A program made the translations under genes and the position numbers. Below are positions 43,258 through 52,262 of a stretch of DNA of 64,000 bases, one piece after another. This DNA comes from JAFEBO01 sp036392375 (lineage in GTDB: Bacteria; Planctomycetota; Phycisphaerae; Phycisphaerales; UBA1924): assembly GCA_036392375.1 (NCBI GenBank), contig DASVYC010000006.1, forward strand, positions 1-64,000, written 5' to 3'. The notes beneath the pieces are model-generated. The model searched no databases and was not told the DNA's origin. It saw nothing but the letters and a program-made list of their open reading frames with translations. Each line of letters starts with the position of its first letter. Positions within the stretch are counted from its first letter, which is position 1.

Positions 43258-44408
43258 CCACTCGTCGCATCGCTCTGCTCCCCGGCGACGGCATCGGTGC
43301 CGAAGTCATCTCCGCCGCCATCCGCGTGCTCGACGCCGCGGGCTTCGAGGCCGAGTACCTCCGCGGCGACGTCGGCTGGCATTACTGGTGCACAGAAGGA
43401 GACGCCCTGCCCGCCCGCTCCGTCGAACTGCTCCGCCGCTGCGACGCAGCACTCTTCGGCGCGATCACCAGCAAGCCCGGCGATGAAGCGGCCGCGGAGC
43501 TCGCCCCCGCGCTCCGCTCCCGCGGCCTCAAGTACTCCAGCCCCATCGTTCGGCTGCGCCAGCTCTTCGATCTCCACACCGCCCTCCGCCCCTGCCGCGC
43601 GTACCCCGGCAACCCACGCAACATCCGCGACGACATCGATATCGTCGTCTTCCGCGAGAACACCGAGGGCCTCTACGGCGGCATCGAGTGGCACCCGCTC
43701 CCTGACTCGGTCGCCCGCGCGATGGCCGACGAAACACACGGCCATCCCGCCAAGATGCGCCGCTGGTTCGACGCCGGCCTCGACAACGTCGCGCTCTCAA
43801 CCCGCTTCGTCAGCCGCGCCGGCTGCGAACGCATCGTGCGTGCCGCGTTCCAGTACGCGGTTCAGAACGGCCGTCGCCGCGTCACGCTGCTGGAGAAGCC
43901 CAACGTGCTGCGTGAGACCGGCGGCCTCTTCACCCGCGTTTTCCGCCAGATTGCAACCGAGTTTCCCACGATCGAAGCACGCGAGGCCAACATTGACTCC
44001 GCGTGCATGCAGATGGTCACCGACCCCGGTCGCTTCGACGTCGTCGTCGCCGAGAACATGTTCGGCGACATCGTGAGCGATCTTGCCGCGGGATTGGTCG
44101 GTGGCCTCGGCTTCGCGCCCTCGGCAAACATCGGCGATCGCTTCGCCGTCTTCGAACCCACGCACGGCTCGGCGCCCGACATCGCGGGCAAGGGGATCGC
44201 CAACCCGATCGCCGCCATCCTCGCCGCCCGCATGATGCTCGAATGGCTCGGCGAACACGAGATCGCCGTCCGAGTGGAATCCGCCGTCGCGTCGCTGATC
44301 GCCGACAGCCTCGTGAACACGCCGGACGTTGCGGGTCCCGACGCCACCGGAACGACCGAGAGCATCACCCGCCAACTGATCGAGCGACTCGCTCACCAAC
44401 CCGCGTAG
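43254..44408 (+). CDS. NAD-type isocitrate/homoisocitrate dehydrogenase-like enzyme
   Basis: 384-residue beta-decarboxylating dehydrogenase. Family motifs: LLPGDGIGAEV, VVFRENTEGLYGGIEW, LLEKPNVLRETGG and FEPTHGSAPDIAGKGIANP. In the substrate loop (SSPIVRLRQLFDL) a Ser aligns with the isocitrate-binding Ser of E. coli Icd, while Asn two positions on is Ile. The Glu/Leu/Leu signature of isopropylmalate dehydrogenase is absent. Asp in GSAPD replaces the NADP-specific Lys, pointing to NAD. It should oxidise and decarboxylate the product of the preceding hydratase. GTG 43254 follows AAGGAG. Confidence 0.85.
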   Translation: MTTRRIALLPGDGIGAEVISAAIRVLDAAGFEAEYLRGDVGWHYWCTEGDALPARSVELLRRCDAALFGAITSKPGDEAAAELAPALRSRGLKYSSPIVRLRQLFDLHTALRPCRAYPGNPRNIRDDIDIVVFRENTEGLYGGIEWHPLPDSVARAMADETHGHPAKMRRWFDAGLDNVALSTRFVSRAGCERIVRAAFQYAVQNGRRRVTLLEKPNVLRETGGLFTRVFRQIATEFPTIEAREANIDSACMQMVTDPGRFDVVVAENMFGDIVSDLAAGLVGGLGFAPSANIGDRFAVFEPTHGSAPDIAGKGIANPIAAILAARMMLEWLGEHEIAVRVESAVASLIADSLVNTPDVAGPDATGTTESITRQLIERLAHQPA

Positions 44409-44490
44409 CCACGTTCCACGTTCGTCCACTCTCAGACGCGACCGTTCGACCAGACGTTTCGCCGCCATCACTGCCTGAACCGAGACACCC

Positions 44491-45933
44491 ATGGCCAGTT
44501 ACCGCACCGACAACTTCATCTCCTTCGACCTCGCCCGCTGGGCCGCATCGCTCCGCTTCGAGGATCTCAGCCCCGCCGCGATCGAGGCCGCCAAGCGCTT
44601 CTGGCTCGACTCGCTCGCCTGCGCCATCGGCGGCTCGCGCACCGAGGACGCCCACATCCTGCTCGAGCATCACCGCGAGATGTCGCCATCCGGTGACGGC
44701 CCCTGCTCGGTCTTACTCAACGATTGGCGGACCAACCCCGTCGACGCCGCGTTCCTCAATAGCCACATGATCCGCGCCATGGACTACAACGACATCTACT
44801 GGAAGGCCGACCCCTGCCATCCCTCCGATCTCATCTGCGGCCCGCTCGCGCTCTGCGAACTCCACGACCGCTCCGGGCGCGATCTCATCCTCGCCACCGC
44901 GATCGTCTACGAGCTGCAGTGCCGCTTCGCCGAGATCGGCCGCCCCGGCATCCGCGAGTACGGCTGGCACCACGCGACGCTCTCCGGCTTCGCCGCCGGT
45001 CTCGCGGCGGGACGTGTCTTGGGCCTCACGCCCGAGCAGCTCGCGAACGCGATCGGCATCTGCGCCTCCCGCACCGGCACGCTCGGCGCCGTCACCGCCG
45101 GCAGTCTCACCATGATGAAGAACACCGTCGATCCCTGGGCGGCTCGCATGGGAGTGGAATCCGCCCTGCTCGCCGCCCGCGGCTACACCGGTCCGGCCCA
45201 CATCATCGACGGGAAGGAGGGGCTGTTCCACGTCTTCGGACACGCCGTGTCACGCGGCACGCCGTGTACGTTCGACGCCGAGGGCCTGACCCGCGATCTG
45301 CCTCGAGGTGCCGCAGACGCCTGGCGTATCGAGCGCTGCTCGATGAAGTCGTTCCCCGTCGAGGCACTCATGCACTCACCGCTCTCGGCGATCCGGCAGA
45401 TCCGTGCCGCGCACACCTTCGTCACCACCGACATCCGCGAGGTCCGCGTCGAGGTCATTGCCCGTGCGGCGGACATTCTCGGCGACCCGGCCAAGTACCG
45501 CCCCACCACCCGCGAGACGGCGGATCACTCGTTGCCCTACTCCATCGCCGCCCTGCTCGCCGACGGCGTGCTCGGGCCGGCGCAGTTCGATGAAGCTCGC
45601 GTCCGCGACCCACGCCTCGTCCCGCTCATGGACAGCGTCAAGGTGGTCCCCAACGAAGCCTTCGAGGCCCGTTTCCCCGCATCGCAGCCCAGCCGCGTGA
45701 CGATCACACTCCACGACGGCTCGCAGCACGCCGCGGAAGTGGAGTACCCGAAGGGCGATCCACGCAACCCGCTGACGTGGGACGAGATCGAAACCAAGCT
45801 CCGCTCGCTCGCCCTCGGCGTGATCGACGACGACACCGTCGATCGCGTCCGCGATCGGGTGCATCGCCTCGATGCGATCTCCACGCGACAGCTCTGCGAG
45901 GCACTGACCTCGCAAGCCGTGACATCTCACTGA
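44491..45933 (+). CDS. MmgE/PrpD-family protein
   Basis: 480 residues of the MmgE/PrpD family (2-methylcitrate dehydratase, cis-aconitate decarboxylase and relatives). Typical segments are FWLDSLACAIGGSRTEDA, the DYNDIYW motif with following HPSD, GWHHATLSGFAAGLAAGR and MKSFPVEALMHS. It begins 82 bp after the dehydrogenase gene, same strand. It could dehydrate a (2-alkyl)citrate or decarboxylate cis-aconitate; the sequence does not decide. This separate dehydratase next to a complete aconitase-like enzyme suggests a branched or non-standard substrate. Confidence 0.87.
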   Translation: MASYRTDNFISFDLARWAASLRFEDLSPAAIEAAKRFWLDSLACAIGGSRTEDAHILLEHHREMSPSGDGPCSVLLNDWRTNPVDAAFLNSHMIRAMDYNDIYWKADPCHPSDLICGPLALCELHDRSGRDLILATAIVYELQCRFAEIGRPGIREYGWHHATLSGFAAGLAAGRVLGLTPEQLANAIGICASRTGTLGAVTAGSLTMMKNTVDPWAARMGVESALLAARGYTGPAHIIDGKEGLFHVFGHAVSRGTPCTFDAEGLTRDLPRGAADAWRIERCSMKSFPVEALMHSPLSAIRQIRAAHTFVTTDIREVRVEVIARAADILGDPAKYRPTTRETADHSLPYSIAALLADGVLGPAQFDEARVRDPRLVPLMDSVKVVPNEAFEARFPASQPSRVTITLHDGSQHAAEVEYPKGDPRNPLTWDEIETKLRSLALGVIDDDTVDRVRDRVHRLDAISTRQLCEALTSQAVTSH

Positions 45934-45952
45934 GTGCTTCGACAGGCTGAAA

Positions 45953-46591
45953 TCACTTCCCGCCAGCCTGCGTGTACAGCTCCGCGACCTTGCCCCAGTT
46001 CACCACGTTCCACCACGCGGCCATGTAGTCCGGGCGGCGGTTCTGGTACTTGAGGTAGTACGCGTGCTCCCACACGTCGAGCCCCAGGATCGGCGTGCCC
46101 TCGCAGCCCGCGATCGCCTTGCCCATCAGCGGATTGTCCTGGTTGGCGGTGCTGGCGATCTCGAGCTTGCCTCCGTTGACGATGAGCCAGGCCCAGCCGC
46201 TGCCGAAGCGACCCGCGCCCGCGGCCTGGAACTTCTCTTTGAACTGGGCAAAGCCGCCGAAGGTCGCGTTGATCGCCGCGCCCAGCGCTCCGCCCGGCTC
46301 GCCGCCGCCGCCCTTCCCGGCCGGGGCCATCAGCTGCCAGAACATCGAGTGGTTCACGTGCCCGCCGACGTTGTTCCGGGCCGGGCCGCGTTTGTCGTCG
46401 GGGAGTTCGGCGAGCGCCTTGATGATCGCCACTGGATCGGCGTCGGCCCACTTGGTGCCCGCGAGAGCGTTGTTGCCGTTGGTCACGTACGCGTTGTGAT
46501 GCTTGCCGTGGTGGATCTCCATCGTCTGAGCGTCGATGTGCGGCTCGAGAGCGGCCTTGTCGTACGGGAGCGCGGGAAGAGTGAGAGGCAT
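45953..46591 (-). CDS. sodA: Superoxide dismutase, Mn/Fe type
   Basis: 212 residues. Metal ligands and signatures are present: HHGKHHNAYV (first His region), GGHVNHSMFW (second His), DVWEHAYY (Asp and third His). The NQDNPLM segment, with Gln before Asp, is the pattern of Mn-preferring enzymes. It converts superoxide to peroxide and oxygen in the cytoplasm. ATG 46591 is the family start; the frame continues upstream but reads noncoding. It is convergent with the tricarboxylate operon. Confidence 0.95.
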   Translation of the reverse strand: MPLTLPALPYDKAALEPHIDAQTMEIHHGKHHNAYVTNGNNALAGTKWADADPVAIIKALAELPDDKRGPARNNVGGHVNHSMFWQLMAPAGKGGGGEPGGALGAAINATFGGFAQFKEKFQAAGAGRFGSGWAWLIVNGGKLEIASTANQDNPLMGKAIAGCEGTPILGLDVWEHAYYLKYQNRRPDYMAAWWNVVNWGKVAELYTQAGGK

Positions 46592-46711
46592 CGAGAGACT
46601 CCTTGCGCGAGTGCGCGGCATGTCGTTCCGTGTCTGCGCCGCGGGACTCGTCTCGCAGCGGATTCCATTCTTGCCGCACTTTGGTGGCAGGGCCGAGAAC
46701 ACCGAGCGGAT

Positions 46712-46768
46712 GCAAAACTACTCATTTCGAATACCGAATATAACACAAACAAAGAAAGATGTGGATAA
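46712..46768 (-). promoter_or_regulatory. AT-rich promoter region of sodA with candidate operator
   Basis: The richest AT stretch in this area lies about 120-175 bp before sodA. On the minus strand it contains TATATT followed by ATTCGGTATTCGAAAT, which has a repeated ATTCG and a TTCGAA palindrome and might bind a metal or redox regulator. Confidence 0.35.
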
Positions 46769-46781
46769 CGTGGCGGATGCG

Positions 46782-46810
46782 TTGGCAGGGTCGGTACTTT
46801 CCGGTAGAAT
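46782..46810 (+). promoter_or_regulatory. Promoter of the sigma-70 gene
   Basis: TTGGCA and TAGAAT are separated by 17 bp. Transcription from here would give a leader of about 535 nt before the sigma gene. Confidence 0.55.
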
Positions 46811-47352
46811 CGGAGTCCGTGCCGTGTCCGGGGTGCTGGAGGATCCAGCGTTGCGAGCAATCGCGAGGCGGTGCGGATAACAGCGGCGTGCCTTGGACGG
46901 CGGCGTGTCCGTACATCTTGTGGCCGGCGTGTGTGCATGAATGCGTCAGGAAGTGCGACTCGCGAGTTCCGGATGTGGAACCAGCGAGGGGTTGAAGGCG
47001 TATACCGAGCGATTGCAAGTCGCTGCGAGGTCGACGCCCTACCCGTTCTGGCGTGATCAGACGCAAGCGAGCGACGGTCACAAGTGGCCCGGAAGACCAA
47101 CTGCCGCAACCGGCAGCACTGGTCGAGCATCGGAAGATCGCGTGGGATCGTCCGACACACCGTGCCCTCAATCGTGGGTGTTCCGATCGCGGAGAACCCT
47201 CGAACGAACTGTGTTCGACGTGTCGTAGAGAGTCTTGGAAGCTTGGCGGGTGAGGGAGACTTGGAATGCTCGGCAATGAAACTCGCCTCCACGAGGGCGA
47301 ACAAGGCGAAGGCACACGGACGGCCCCTGTTGGTTGGGTCAGGAAGGTCATG
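46811..47352 (+). other. Long leader before the sigma-70 gene
   Basis: No protein gene is convincing in this stretch. It contains hairpins such as CTGCCG/CGGCAG at 47101-47116 and is less GC-rich than the genes. It may be a regulatory 5' UTR or carry a small RNA. Confidence 0.4.
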
Positions 47353-48573
47353 ATGAAGCAGGCAGGAAGCAAACGAACGATCGGCCCGCTGGAGCAGATG
47401 CGGCGGCGCAACCGCGCCGCGGTGTCGGTCGCCGCGTCCGCCGAGGCGCCCACCGCCAAGCGCAAACGCGCCGCCAAGGCCACCGTCGATGACGCGGTGC
47501 CCGCGGTGGTCAGCAAAACCGTGGTCCGCAAACGCCTCAGCGGCGAGGACGAGCGCCTGCTCGCCACCATCCTCTCCGCCGAGCAGGACTTCATCGACAG
47601 CCCCGCGTTCTATGAAGAGAACGCGCCCACCAAGATCTACGACGACGCTCCTGATATCCAGAAGCCCGACACCACCTGGTACCACCCGGTGATGGACGAC
47701 CTGTCCAGCACCTCGCGCACCCGCACCGTGAAGAGCACCCAGCAGGTGATCCTCACCGGCGCCGAGGAGCGGGTTCTATTCCACCAGTTCAACTACGCCC
47801 GCTACCGCGTGTGGAAGCTGCAGCAGGATGTCTGGGCCCGGCCCAGCCGCCTGCCCACGCCCGAGCAGGCCGACGACATCCTGCGCTGGCACCGCCGGGC
47901 CGAGCGGATCCGCGAGCAGATCGCGGAGACCAACCTCGCCCTCGTGCTGGCGATGGCCAAGCGCACCCGCATGAGCGAGGTGGACTTCGCGGATCTCGTC
48001 AGCGAGGGCAACATGGCCCTGCTCCGCGCCGTCGACAAGTTCGACGCGGGTCGTGGCTACAAGTTCAGCACCTACGCCTGCCGTGCGATCCTCAAGGCTT
48101 TCAGCCGCCAGGGCATGAAGCTCAGCAAGTACCGCCAGCGCTTCCCCACCGACTTTGACCCCAAGCTCGAGAAGTCCAACTTCCTCGAGACCAAGCGGTC
48201 GACGTTCGAGAAGGACGCGGCGGAGGAAGTCCGTCGCATCGTTCAGGAGAACCGCGCCGAGCTCACCGACGTCGAGCGCACCGTGATCGAGCACCGCTTC
48301 GGCCTCGAGCAAAAGAGCGACGAGGAGAAGCCCATGACGCTCGAGCAGGTGGGCCAGATCATCGGCGTCACCAAGGAGCGCGTGCGTCAGATCCAGAACA
48401 AGGCGATGGAGAAGATCAAGCGCCAGCTGGAGATCAACTTCCTGGGCATGAAGCCCACCGAGCTCCCGCCCCTCGACGGCGAGGGCAACCCCAGCGAGGG
48501 TGTGGTTCTGCCGCCTCTTTCCCTGGCGGAAGCGGAGTTGAAGTACACCATCGCGCAGGTCGCTCAGAACTGA
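47353..48573 (+). CDS. Sigma-70 family RNA polymerase sigma factor (RpoD/SigA-like)
   Basis: 406 residues. After a basic, disordered N-terminus (about 1-100) come sigma regions 1.2/2: NLALVLAMAKR, DLVSEGNMALLRAVDKFDAGRGYKFSTYACRAILKAF. Region 3 is short or diverged (about 260-300), and region 4 has LTDVERTVIEHRFG and MTLEQVGQIIGVTKERVRQIQNKAMEKIKRQL. It is a group 2-like alternative housekeeping sigma factor rather than an ECF. The ribosome site AGGAAGG (47341) favours ATG 47353 over the adjacent ATG 47350. Confidence 0.9.
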   Translation: MKQAGSKRTIGPLEQMRRRNRAAVSVAASAEAPTAKRKRAAKATVDDAVPAVVSKTVVRKRLSGEDERLLATILSAEQDFIDSPAFYEENAPTKIYDDAPDIQKPDTTWYHPVMDDLSSTSRTRTVKSTQQVILTGAEERVLFHQFNYARYRVWKLQQDVWARPSRLPTPEQADDILRWHRRAERIREQIAETNLALVLAMAKRTRMSEVDFADLVSEGNMALLRAVDKFDAGRGYKFSTYACRAILKAFSRQGMKLSKYRQRFPTDFDPKLEKSNFLETKRSTFEKDAAEEVRRIVQENRAELTDVERTVIEHRFGLEQKSDEEKPMTLEQVGQIIGVTKERVRQIQNKAMEKIKRQLEINFLGMKPTELPPLDGEGNPSEGVVLPPLSLAEAELKYTIAQVAQN

Positions 48574-48599
48574 TCACCCTTGTCACGTATCAACACCAA

Positions 48600-48632
48600 G
48601 GCCCTGCCGATCGCGGCAGGGCCTTGTTCTTT
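48600..48632 (+). terminator. Intrinsic terminator of the sigma-70 gene
   Basis: GGCCCTGCCG/CGGCAGGGCC, a 10-bp stem with loop ATCG, followed by TTGTTCTTT. Confidence 0.9.
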
Positions 48633-49036
48633 GCGGGCACAACACAACGCACAACGCCAACCCACGCAAGGGTGTCGTCGATCCTCCTCGTCCATCCTGT
48701 GTCGCGCATCGGGTCCCACAATCTCGCTGAATACCCCCGCAAAGACCGAACGCCTGTATGTGTGGAACGCAGAGGTGCGAAACGCTCAAAACCCGGCACC
48801 CTCGGACCCCCGCCGCATCCAACCCAAGCCGGTCGCGTATCGACCCTGCCCGGCGCGGGCACGGAAACCACACCCGGCGCGTCGGAATCGCCTGCTTGGA
48901 CGCGGGCAGAGAGGTACTGTTGAGCCCTCCATCTGGAACGTCTGAGTCAACCGCCCCTGGTCGGACCGCGGCTCACGCGGCCGCCGAACCCCGGGGCGAA
49001 TCCCGATCCGATCCTCGTCGTGGGAGACCCGAAGGA
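48633..49036 (+). other. Spacer before pilT
   Basis: I see no gene, repeat or clear promoter in these 404 bases, although the pilT frame stays open through part of it. Confidence 0.4.
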
Positions 49037-50194
49037 ATGTCACTCTCTTCCGATACCCAAACCGATGCGGCTCCGGCAGGGCACATCGCCGCGATGCCCG
49101 ATCAGAAGCACGATCCGCACGCGACCCGCTTCGGTAAGTTCCTCCAGGCCGCCATCAAGCTCGAAGCGTCGGACCTGATCATGAAGTCCGACCAGGTGCC
49201 CAAGCTCCGCATCCGCGGCGGCCTCAAGGGCCTCGACTGCGAGCCCTGCACCCGCGAGGAGTTCTGGGAGATCGCCAAGCACATCCTGGACGAAGAGCAG
49301 ATGGCCGATCTGCACAAGTTCGGCTCGGTCGACTTCGCGTACGACTACGACGCCAAGAACCGCTTCCGCATCAACCTCTTCATGGCCCGCGGCAAGCTCT
49401 CGGTCGCCGCCCGTCTGATCACCAGCAAGATCCGCAAGTTCGAGGATCTGTACCTCCCGCCCATCATGGCCGAGGTGTCGATGCAGCCCCAGGGCATCGT
49501 GCTGCTCTGCGGCGTGACCGGCTCGGGCAAGTCCACCACCATCGCCTCGATGCTCGACTACGTGAACGAGCGCAAGAGCGTCCACATCGTCACCATCGAA
49601 GACCCGATCGAGTACATCTTCGAGGACAAGAAGGCGACCATCAACCAGCGCGAGATCGGCCTGGATTGCTTGGACTTCAAGATCGCGCTCCGCGCCCTGG
49701 TGCGTGAGAACCCGGACATCGTGCTGGTCGGCGAGATGCGCGACCAGGAGACCTTCGAGGCAGCCCTGCACGCCGCCGAGACGGGACACCTGGTCTTCGG
49801 AACCATCCACGCCTCCAGCACGACACAGGCCTTCAGCCGCATCTACGGCCTCTTCGAGCAGGAAGAAGTGCCCGCGGTCCGCAAGATCCTCGCGTACCAG
49901 ATGCGTGCGTTCGTCTATCAGAAGCTGCTCCCGACGCTGCACCCGGACATCCCTCGCATCCCGGCGCTCGAGATCCTCGTGAACAACGGCGTCGTCCGCA
50001 AGTTCGTGCTCGAGGGACGCGAGGGCGAGCTCCGCGAATACCTCAAGAGCGTCGAGGCCGAGCAGACCGGCATGGTGGACTTCAACCGCTCGCTGGTCCG
50101 CCTCGTGGAGCAGGAGTACATCCACCTGCGCGTCGCCCAGGAGAACAGCCCGAACGTCGACGAGCTGAACATGATGCTGAAGAAGCTCAAGTGA
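49037..50194 (+). CDS. pilT: PilT/PilU-type retraction ATPase
   Basis: 385-residue type IV pilus motor ATPase. Walker A GVTGSGKSTTIASML (about 159), Asp box IEDPIEY, Walker B-like NPDIVLVGEMRD, and His box GTIHASS are present, matching the PilT/PilU branch (with GEMRD rather than GEIRD, and no tetracysteine zinc site). Such motors retract pili for twitching. ATG 49037 lies after GGGAG at about 10 nt and directly after GAAGGA; the long open frame upstream is not coding. It is followed by a terminator and then a degenerate GspE gene. Confidence 0.92.
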   Translation: MSLSSDTQTDAAPAGHIAAMPDQKHDPHATRFGKFLQAAIKLEASDLIMKSDQVPKLRIRGGLKGLDCEPCTREEFWEIAKHILDEEQMADLHKFGSVDFAYDYDAKNRFRINLFMARGKLSVAARLITSKIRKFEDLYLPPIMAEVSMQPQGIVLLCGVTGSGKSTTIASMLDYVNERKSVHIVTIEDPIEYIFEDKKATINQREIGLDCLDFKIALRALVRENPDIVLVGEMRDQETFEAALHAAETGHLVFGTIHASSTTQAFSRIYGLFEQEEVPAVRKILAYQMRAFVYQKLLPTLHPDIPRIPALEILVNNGVVRKFVLEGREGELREYLKSVEAEQTGMVDFNRSLVRLVEQEYIHLRVAQENSPNVDELNMMLKKLK

Positions 50195-50247
50195 CCAGCA
50201 CCCGCGACCAACACGCGGCAACCACGTTCGCAACGACACGCACAGAA

Positions 50248-50273
50248 CCGACCGCGGCCGCGGTCGGTTTTTT
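50248..50273 (+). terminator. Intrinsic terminator after pilT
   Basis: CCGACCGC/GCGGTCGG stem with loop GGCC, followed by TTTTTT. Confidence 0.92.
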
Positions 50274-50403
50274 CGTGCGCGCCGCGGCGAACGCGCCCGG
50301 GCATCGGCCGCTTTTCCCGGTTTTTCCACGGGCGTTCGCGGCGAGAAGGGCCGCGGGGTGTTATCCTTTCTCTTCTTGCTTCTGACCCCACTCGGAGACC
50401 CGC

Positions 50404-52173
50404 ATGGGCCTTGATCTCGTCGCTTCGCAGTCCGTGCCGACGCTCGTCCTTGCCGAGGCGCTCACGCTGGTGAGCGTGTGGAAGCCGCTGCTGTTCGTGC
50501 CCCCGTTTGTCGCTTGGGCGTGGCTCGTTTCCGCGGTCCTCGACAAGCACGCGGCGAAGTTTTATCTCGAGCGCGAGCGCTGGAACTTCATTCACGCGGG
50601 CGCGGCTCTCGTCGCTCTCGCCGCGATCGTGTTCATGCCTCCCGTCGGCGAGGGCGGCTCATTGACCTGGATCATCAGCCTCGTCGCGGTGCCGCTGATC
50701 CTGTTCGCCAGCGTGGCCGCATACATCGTCTCGGCGAACAAGGACGAGCGGGTTCCCGCCAGCGGCCGGGTCACGGTCGATTCCATCAAGGCTGCGTTCG
50801 GCTCGACCGACAAGCCCGGCGTCAAGAAGAAGGCCGCCAAGGGCAAGGCCGGCACCCCGGTGCTCACCGTGCGTCGCCCCGACAAGAGCGCTGTGGACGT
50901 GCCCGAAGCCGACTCGCCCGAGTACGAGCTCCGCCTCGCCGCCGAATCGATGGCGATCAAGGCTTTCGACAACCGCTCCAGCCGCATCGATCTCATGCAG
51001 ACCGCGAAGGACGCGTATCAAGTCATCTTCCATGTGGACGGCATGAAGGTGCCGGGCGACACCATGCCGGCCGCCGCGGGCGTGAAGCTCATCGATTTCT
51101 GGAAAGGCGCGGCCAAGCTCGACATCAACGACCGTCGCAAGAAGCAGGCAGGCGACGTCACCATCGAGCGTGGCACGGTCAAGAACAAGTTCCACATCGA
51201 CACCGTGGGCGGCCCCGCCGGTCAGAAGATGACCATCGTCATCGACCCCGAGCAGCAGGTCCGTCGCAACGCCGATCAGATCGGCTGGACGCCAGAGCAG
51301 ACCGACCTGATCAAGTCGTGGACGACCGCACGGGGCGGGGTGATCCTGCTCGCGGGCGGGCCCGAGGGCGGACGCACGACGACGCTCTACACCGCGATGA
51401 AGATCCACGACGCGTACACCAACAACGTGCAGACCGTCGAGATCGAGATCGAGGACGCGATCGAGGGCGTGAGGCAGAACCGCTGGGACCCGCAGGCCGA
51501 AGGCCCTGACTTCGCGACGCTCGTGCGTTCGATCCTGCGGCGCGATCCCGACATCGTCGCCGTAGCCGACGTGCCCGACGCACAGACCGCGAAGGAAGTC
51601 ATCAAGGCCGACCAGGACAAGTGCCGGGTGTGGGTCTCGCTGCAGGCCGAAGGCGCTGTCGGCGCGATCCAGCAATGGACCAAACTCCTGGGCGACGCCG
51701 AGTCGGCGGCCAAGTCCGTCCGCGGCGTGGTGGCTCAGAAGCTGCTCCGCAAGCTCTGCATCAATTGCAAGCAGGCGTACCAGCCCGCACCAGACGTCCT
51801 GAAGAAGCTCGGCCTCCCCGCCGACAAGGTGAAGCAGCTTTTCAAGAAGGGCGGCGAGGTACTGGTCAAGAACAAGCCCGAGACCTGCCCCGTTTGCCAA
51901 GGGACGGGCTATCTGCAGCGCGACGCCGCGTTCGAGGTCTTCGAGGTGTCCGATGGGGCCCGCGAGATGATCCGCACCCAGAACTGGACGGGTCTGAAGG
52001 CCGAACTCCGCAAGGGCGGATTGCCCAGCATCCAGCAGGCCGCGCTCCGCAAGGCCGTCGATGGCGTCACCAGCGTCGAGGAAGTGCTCCGCATCACGAC
52101 CGAGCCGCAGCCCGCGGCCAAGCCCGGGGCGGCACCCGCCCCGGCCAAGCCCGCGGCCAAACCGACGGCGTGA
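50404..52173 (+). CDS. Membrane-anchored GspE-like pseudo-ATPase
   Basis: 589 residues. The N-terminus has about three to four membrane helices (LLFVPPFVAWAWLVSAVL, GAALVALAAIVFMP, WIISLVAVPLILFASVAAYIV). The rest follows GspE/PilB order, but key motifs are broken: Walker A is GGPEGGRTTTLY (Lys replaced by Arg), Walker B is DPDIVAVADVPDAQT instead of DPDIxLVGEIRDxET, and the His box is VWVSLQAEGA without His. The zinc ribbon is intact (CINCKQAY...CPVCQGTGY). It ends in an Ala/Pro/Lys tail. It is probably a structural or regulatory subunit of a pilus/secretion machine. Confidence 0.87.
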   Translation: MGLDLVASQSVPTLVLAEALTLVSVWKPLLFVPPFVAWAWLVSAVLDKHAAKFYLERERWNFIHAGAALVALAAIVFMPPVGEGGSLTWIISLVAVPLILFASVAAYIVSANKDERVPASGRVTVDSIKAAFGSTDKPGVKKKAAKGKAGTPVLTVRRPDKSAVDVPEADSPEYELRLAAESMAIKAFDNRSSRIDLMQTAKDAYQVIFHVDGMKVPGDTMPAAAGVKLIDFWKGAAKLDINDRRKKQAGDVTIERGTVKNKFHIDTVGGPAGQKMTIVIDPEQQVRRNADQIGWTPEQTDLIKSWTTARGGVILLAGGPEGGRTTTLYTAMKIHDAYTNNVQTVEIEIEDAIEGVRQNRWDPQAEGPDFATLVRSILRRDPDIVAVADVPDAQTAKEVIKADQDKCRVWVSLQAEGAVGAIQQWTKLLGDAESAAKSVRGVVAQKLLRKLCINCKQAYQPAPDVLKKLGLPADKVKQLFKKGGEVLVKNKPETCPVCQGTGYLQRDAAFEVFEVSDGAREMIRTQNWTGLKAELRKGGLPSIQQAALRKAVDGVTSVEEVLRITTEPQPAAKPGAAPAPAKPAAKPTA

Positions 52174-52262
52174 GCGTCACCGAACCGCACGGCGTCCCAA
52201 GCGTCTGAAGAGACAGATCGAATCACCTGGGGCCCACCCCGCGTGTGCAAGAGGGTTTTCCA

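Noticed and set aside
47080..47120. SRP RNA domain IV-like stretch (CCGGAAGACC)
   Set aside because: Only a few bases match; the conserved GGAAGC-type loops and overall fold are missing.
46592..47265. Small proteins in the sodA-sigma spacer
   Set aside because: Several short frames exist, but none has a ribosome site or compositional coding signal.
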